From: Liolophura sinensis
Lineage: Eukaryota; Mollusca; Polyplacophora; Chitonida; Chitonidae
Reading direction: 5' to 3'
DNA length: 64,000 nt
NCBI RefSeq assembly: GCF_032854445.1
Contig: NC_088295.1
Span: 40,659,385-40,723,384 of the forward strand
Position numbers and translations under genes: made by a program. How positions within the stretch are numbered: position 1 is the stretch's first letter; every line of letters begins with the position of its first letter. The notes beneath the pieces were generated by a model. The model made no database searches. It saw only the letters and a list, made by a program, of their open reading frames with translations, and was not told the DNA's origin. Of the stretch, positions 60,401 to 64,000 are shown piece after piece.

Positions 60401-63023
60401 TCGTAACCTTGGCCTGACTGCAGTTCCCCTCCATGGCCAAATGAGTCAGGTAATGTGGGTTTGAATATAGCTGAAGACAAAACCTAATCGAATTACTTCA
60501 ACATGACTTTCTCGCTATTGTATGTGTGAAATATTGCCGTTAAGTCGTAATCATTCATTCATTCATTCATTCAGCATGACTTCATGATAAAATTTACCGG
60601 CTTGTTTGAGTATACATAATGGTTTGCACACGTAAAGTCTATTTTATTTTTTTCAGCTGTTGAATTTAGATCCTTGGACTGAAAATGGTAGTCAGATTTT
60701 TAGTATGTGTTTTTCCATTTCCAGGCCAAAAGACTGGGTGCCTTGAACAAGTTTAAGAGTAAGAATCGTTCTATCCTTATCGCAACAGATGTTGCCAGCA
60801 GGTTAGTTCATTCTGCATATTAATTTTAATCGTTTAAAATTACTGAATTTGTAAGTGGTTTATGCGTAATTTGCATACATTGGTTTTGATTATGTGGAAT
60901 GTGGTGTACCTTATCCCACACAGAACGATCTTCATAGTTAATATAGAGAGAATGAAGACAGACAAACATGTTCCCCTATAAGTGACAGTGTTTAGAAGTC
61001 CCAAAATGTTAACAAATTGAAACTGTGTGAAGATAATAAATTTACAGTAATAATATGTATGTGCTGATACCTCTGATTATAACCAGAAAAAATTGCGTAT
61101 GGTTCTTTAAAGAGTGGCTGTGGTTTTCTTTTATATCTAAACAAATTGTTCCTTGAATATTTTATTCCATCACTTTCAGAGGCCTTGATATTCCTCATGT
61201 TGATGTGGTTATAAATTTTGACATCCCAAGCCACTCCAAAGACTACATTCATCGTGTGGGGAGAACTGCCAGAGCAGGCCGAGCAGGGAAAGCCATAACT
61301 TTTGTTACACAGTTAGTACAATCTGTTTTTTTAGTAACACAATTGTGACAGTTCAGAAGTTCAGTTATTTAAATTGTGGGTACGTGTTACTTTCTTAAGA
61401 TCTATGCTAGGTGCTGATCTTTGTAGTCCTGCTCCAGATGCATGTATGTGCCTTGTGTAATGGTGAAAAACCTTACCAAACTGCAAGTCACATGAGCATT
61501 ACCATGTTAATGCTATACAGCTTTTTGGGCATCGTGTCTTGTGCATGGCTTTTTAGTGAAGCATCACTGTACATGTAAATGTGCAGGAATTAAAACTGTC
61601 CCACTACAAGGAGACTACTAGAGTTTTCATGAAATGATCTGTAGAATGAAGAAAGCAGTTATAAAACCAAATGCACGTGAAGTACCAAGAACCACCTTCA
61701 AAAAACAGCAGTATTTTTTAGAGTGCACCTAACCATTAAGTGGCACAGTAATCTTATTCTCACTATCTCTAATCTGTGGAGATCACTCTGGTGATTATAC
61801 ACTGTCCGCTTTGCACTGTCATGGCTTCCCTTTATGATTGACACATATCCCAGGTCTCAAACTATCTCACTGTTCATAGGGCCCTTGGTGACAGTAAGCA
61901 ATTGACGACATTTGTGGATCGGTTTACAGTGTCTTATTTTCTTTGGAGACCAATTGTCTTGCAACAGTATGGCATTCAAGTCTGTTCATCAGTTGTGGGG
62001 AAGTTTGCAAGTTACTTGCCAAAGATTACGCTCACTGAGTGCCAAATTGGGTTGCTAACAGCAGTGATGATTCTGAACATTTCACAGCTCACTGATTCTC
62101 TTGAGGAAATTTGACAAAGGTGGACAGTTCTGTGTGGCAACTATTTAGTGACAGGCAGTGCCTGCGAATGGTTGTGGGTTTCCCTGGTGCTCTGCCTGGT
62201 TTCCTCCTCCCGTACTGCTGGCGGTTGTCATATATGTGAAATATTCTTGAGTACAGAGTAAAACACCAATCCTGTAAATGTTTCTTTGGTGTAACAACTG
62301 AGGTGAGTGTACCACTGTTTCTAGGTATGATGTGGAACTTTACCAGAGGATAGAGCACCTAATAGGTAAGCAGTTGCCCCTGTACAACACTGAGGAACAG
62401 GAGGTTATGCTGCTCATGGAAAGGGTGACGGAGGCTCAGAGATACGCTAAAATGGTGAGTTAATAACAAGGAGGTTTCCTTAAGTGAGGAGACCAAAGAT
62501 AGAGTGTAAAACCAAGAGGCCAGTTTGGTATTTGGTATTTTGTTTCAGATGATATGAGCTATTAAATCATAGGCTAGGGATATGCATGGGCAATGTCTTG
62601 ATGATCAGTAGCTCAGAATATTCTTTTTTGTAGTCAGCTTTTTTAGATGATACAGAGGCATCAGAAAGTAGAATATTACATTTATTTAACAACCTTTTGG
62701 AAAAGTAAAGATATGAGTATGTTCTTCTTTAGATGGTCTAACGATGTTAGAGAAAAAAAAAGCTCAGTATTCCTGCTACAATTATATATATATTGGCTAA
62801 AATGAGCAGCCCAGTGTCCCAGGAAGATATAGGGTACATATAATTAAGAAAACAGTTTAAATGTAAATGACATCTGGTGACATTTTCTTGATGAGACTGG
62901 TATACTTTATTTCAGGAAATGTCAGAACTGAGCAACAGGAAAAAGAGACAAAAAGATGAAGATGAAGACACGGAAGAATCATCAGGTGTGCGGAAAAAAT
63001 TTAAGAAGAAAAGAAAATATTGA
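51446..63023 (+). CDS. DDX47: DDX47 (Rrp3-type) DEAD-box RNA helicase, 13 exons
   Basis: Exons read by eye: 51446-51535, 54338-54431, 55154-55342, 56181-56252, 56533-56603, 57129-57176, 57514-57585, 58760-58876, 60303-60449, 60725-60801, 61180-61311, 62325-62454, 62916-63023. All junctions are GT-AG and phases agree; the product is 448 residues, close to vertebrate DDX47. Motifs: Q-motif region with F27, Walker A AETGSGKT (69-76), PTRELA (101-106), ATPGR (from 149), DEAD (175-178), SAT (206-208), HGQMSQ at the end of exon 9, ATDVASRGLD across exons 10-11, HRVGR (350-354), and a Lys/Arg-rich tail. Family knowledge: nucleolar ATP-dependent RNA helicase in pre-18S rRNA processing. The start ATG opens [10 protein letters not shown] and is the only sensible one upstream of the Q motif. 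Exon 1 is about 2.8 kb from exon 2, across an intron rich in mobile DNA. Very sure of identity; exon borders not tested with RNA. Confidence 0.96.
51737..52010 (+). repeat. Duplicate of the DDX47 upstream region inserted in intron 1, with 24-bp flanking direct repeats
   Basis: 51761-51980 is a near-identical copy of 51217-51442: the 3' part of the SINE-like repeat plus the DDX47 upstream sequence, ending 3 bp before the start codon. It is flanked by an identical 24-bp direct repeat at 51737-51760 and 51987-52010, which looks like a target duplication. No poly(A) tail is seen. It could be a retroposed (3' transduced) copy or a template-switch insertion. Confidence 0.82.
52354..53060. mobile_element. 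Foldback element with long inverted arms in DDX47 intron 1
   Basis: The left arm (about 52354-52629) and right arm (about 52780-53060) are imperfect reverse complements over nearly their whole length, with a central loop of about 150 bp. Matching blocks include TTCAGCCTGGTAGGATGAAT on the left against its complement near 53005-53025, and GTTAAAGTCCCAAGA near 52496 against TCTTGGGACTTTAAC near 52895. No transposase is present. I could not define exact ends or target duplications, because the outer 30-40 bp are diverged. Confidence 0.8.
53373..53996 (+). mobile_element. Deleted PIF/Harbinger element with TAA target duplications
   Basis: A 624-bp element bounded by AGCTGAGATTCC and its exact complement GGAATCTCAGCT, flanked by TAA (53370-53372 and 53997-53999), the TWA-type target site of PIF/Harbinger. 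Next to the left end are repeated GCGGTATGCGG/GCGGTATACGG words, and related words occur inside the right end; they look like sub-terminal transposase-binding repeats. It encodes the start of a transposase (separate entry) but lacks the DDE nuclease, so it is non-autonomous. It lies in DDX47 intron 1. Confidence 0.88.
53522..53875 (+). pseudogene. Truncated Harbinger-type transposase N-terminus
   Basis: An open frame of 117 codons from ATG. Residues about 30-85 contain a basic stretch ([11 protein letters not shown]), then [19 protein letters not shown] and a [16 protein letters not shown] helix, the pattern seen just upstream of the nuclease domain in Harbinger/ALP1-like transposases. After about residue 88 the reading becomes unrelated and stops, as expected if the catalytic part was removed by an internal deletion. 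Residual internal coding part of the element bounded at 53373 and 53996. The family call rests on the WVH...FRLTREQF pattern plus the TAA target sites. Confidence 0.7.
54000..54337. other. End of DDX47 intron 1, no gene seen
   Basis: Unique-looking sequence between the Harbinger element and exon 2; no coding signal or repeat recognised. Confidence 0.5.
55935..56047 (+). mobile_element. Family A SINE, 3' fragment, DDX47 intron 3
   Basis: Only the body from GGGCTCTGCCTGGTTTCC onward and the tail (GTGAAATATTCTTGAGTATG, then AAATAAATAAA) are present. Confidence 0.8.
58020..58720 (+). repeat. T-rich minisatellite, unit about 37 bp, interrupted by a SINE
   Basis: Degenerate units of the type TATGTGTCATCTTCTGTTAT plus TTACTGCCTTATCTT lie on both sides of the SINE at 58118-58397 (two or three units before, about eight after). 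The SINE target duplication is part of a unit, so the array predates the insertion. Confidence 0.8.
58118..58397 (+). mobile_element. Full-length family A SINE in DDX47 intron 7, 11-bp target duplication
   Basis: tRNA-like head with CTCCGTGGCTCTGTTGGTTA (A box) and GAGTTCAAGTCC (B box), then the family body and the AAATATTCTTGAGTACGGCG tail ending in AAATAAATAAA. The direct repeat TTATATGTGTC flanks it at 58107-58117 and 58398-58408. A run of G directly precedes the head. Confidence 0.9.
59918..60302 (+). repeat. 81-bp tandem array duplicating the exon 9 splice acceptor of DDX47
   Basis: Units of 81, 81, 81 and 82 bp each contain TCTGCAG followed by GATGTGTACCTGGTGTACAT, that is, the polypyrimidine/AG acceptor plus the first codons (DVYLVYILN) of exon 9. 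Exon-like starts fall at 59978, 60059, 60140 and 60221; the true exon 9 starts at 60303. The array is open for 137 codons because 81 is divisible by 3, but the last unit has one extra base, so splicing to any upstream copy would enter the real exon out of frame and meet a stop at about 60331. An older, diverged copy is at about 59325-59400. Confidence 0.93.
60525..60575 (+). repeat. Repeat tail with (ATTC)n in DDX47 intron 9
   Basis: AAATATTGCCGTTAAGTCGT followed by five ATTC units. It resembles the 3' tail of the family B repeat at 1693-2068. Confidence 0.5.
62160..62275 (+). mobile_element. Family A SINE, 3' fragment, DDX47 intron 11
   Basis: Body GGTTGTGGGTTTCCCTGGTG and tail GTGAAATATTCTTGAGTACA, ending about 50 bp before the exon 12 acceptor. 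Confidence 0.8.
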
Positions 63024-63239
63024 TCATGTATAAAAAAAAGCTTAAATATTATTTATATCTGTTTTGTTTTCTTTCTCTGTTGAAAGCTGTTAGTGAATCA
63101 CATGCATATGTGTTAATAAGATATAATAAGCAAATAAGTTGCCATTGAGTTTGAAGCCAGTCCTGAACCATACATGTTTGGATTACCATGTTCTTTAAAT
63201 GACCATGAGTGAATGAGCGACCAAGGCAGAATTGTGTTA

Positions 63240-63394
63240 AGGCCAATTTCCACTGCACGCCGAGCTGTAAAATCCAGCACATTGCAAGTCACGTTGCATA
63301 GTAATTTCCACTGCACATTGGAAATTGTTATACATAACAAGTAGAGATCTATTTTATGACGTTGCATTGCGCAGCGTGCAGTGGAAATTGGCCT
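63240..63394. mobile_element. MITE in the DDX47 3' UTR, TTA target duplication
   Basis: A 155-bp element starts AGGCCAATTTCCACTGCACG and ends with its reverse complement, giving near-perfect terminal inverted repeats of about 21 bp. It is flanked by TTA on both sides (63237-63239 and 63395-63397), the target duplication expected for PIF/Harbinger or ISL2EU-type elements. No coding capacity. It lies between the DDX47 stop and its poly(A) signal, so the mature mRNA should carry the hairpin. Confidence 0.85.
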
Positions 63395-63529
63395 TTACAG
63401 TTCTGATCTTTACATGTTTGAATGAAAAATTATAAAGTAACTGAGAAAAAAACTGTCATTGGCTTTGAAAGTGTATGCTTGCTAATCCTGCTGATATCAC
63501 ACACTGTGTAGTATGACATTGTGCCTAAC

Positions 63530-63535
63530 AATAAA
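63530..63535 (+). terminator. DDX47 poly(A) signal AATAAA
   Basis: Canonical hexamer about 507 bp after the DDX47 stop codon, in otherwise non-coding sequence. It is the first strong AATAAA in sense orientation after the stop that I could find, so the 3' UTR is inferred to span about 63024-63550. Confidence 0.55.
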
Positions 63536-63954
63536 GCTAAATTGCAACATAAACATGTTCCCGTTTTTCGTGTTCCCGTTTTTCCTCTCAAATATCAGTG
63601 CACAGGACACATTGGGTAAGCTTCCTCGAGTTTCGTATACTACATACATTAAAACCTCAGGGCATTTTCACAAAACCTTGTTAATCAAGTATCTCCTGAC
63701 TGACTGTTCTTTGTAAGATTTATGAGGAAAGTTTTGTGAGTGTGTCACAGGACCCATGAAGCAGGGAATTGCAGAGAAGGTTTACGGCATAAAATGCCAA
63801 TCTTTGAATTGGGGCTAGCCCCAATAGGCCTTATACAAATGATATACCAACTACATGTAACCATTCTGTTAATATCTCTTGTTGGCTGTTACCAGATGGA
63901 TTAATAAATGAAAATCAGATTGCATCCATTTTCGAATTTAGGCAGCGGTAGAGA

Positions 63955-64000
63955 ATGTATGTATGTTTGGGGTTTACGTTGTACTTTACGATTTTTCTGT
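63955..64000 (-). mobile_element. Repeat tail cut by the window end
   Basis: GTATGTATGTTTGGGGTTTA then CGTTGTACTTTACG, the same end as the repeats at 27205 and 48630. The rest lies outside the window. Confidence 0.45.

Overview
This is animal nuclear DNA: AT-rich, intron-bearing and full of short tRNA-derived repeats. The frequent TACATGTA-type words, the repeat families and the closeness of the DDX47 and FoxJ1 proteins to animal orthologues suggest a lophotrochozoan, most likely a mollusc (brachiopod not excluded). That placement is inference; no species can be named from the sequence alone. The ORFs inside the repeats are not genes.

Layout. 1-15.9 kb is mostly non-coding, with two SINE families, a possible 3' end of an unidentified + strand gene (about 4.1-6.7 kb) and a frameshifted coding-like remnant (13.7-14.2 kb). 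15.94-17.94 kb holds a two-exon FoxJ1 gene on the minus strand (motile-cilia master regulator). 18-26.5 kb is non-coding, with a G-rich tract upstream of FoxJ1, SINEs and a minisatellite whose last part is inverted. 26.6-35.2 kb is a local cluster of one secreted-protein family on the minus strand: two intact single-exon 635-residue paralogues in about 4.2 kb direct duplication, each with its own TATA box, plus a decayed third fragment. 36.5-37.6 kb holds a 114-bp inverted duplication in coding-like sequence. 38.2-38.7 kb is a broken PIF/Harbinger transposase. 39-46 kb is AT-rich repeat-bearing DNA with a SANT/Myb-like remnant and an orphan terminal exon. 46.06-48.15 kb is a single-exon inter-alpha-trypsin-inhibitor heavy-chain-like (VIT + VWA) secreted or GPI-anchored protein on the minus strand.

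The right end, 51.4-63.5 kb, is a complete + strand DDX47 gene (nucleolar DEAD-box RNA helicase, yeast Rrp3). I rebuilt it from 13 exons, all with GT-AG borders and matching phase, giving 448 residues. Its introns collect mobile DNA: a duplicated copy of its own upstream region, a foldback element with about 280-bp arms, a deleted PIF/Harbinger element with TAA target duplications, SINEs (one inside a minisatellite), and an 81-bp tandem array that repeats the 3' splice site and start of exon 9 several times. A 155-bp MITE sits between the stop codon and the poly(A) signal.

The genes do not form a pathway. The points of most interest are the splice-site array, the foldback and the tandem secreted-protein family. 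No convincing RNA gene, CRISPR array or prokaryotic feature was found.
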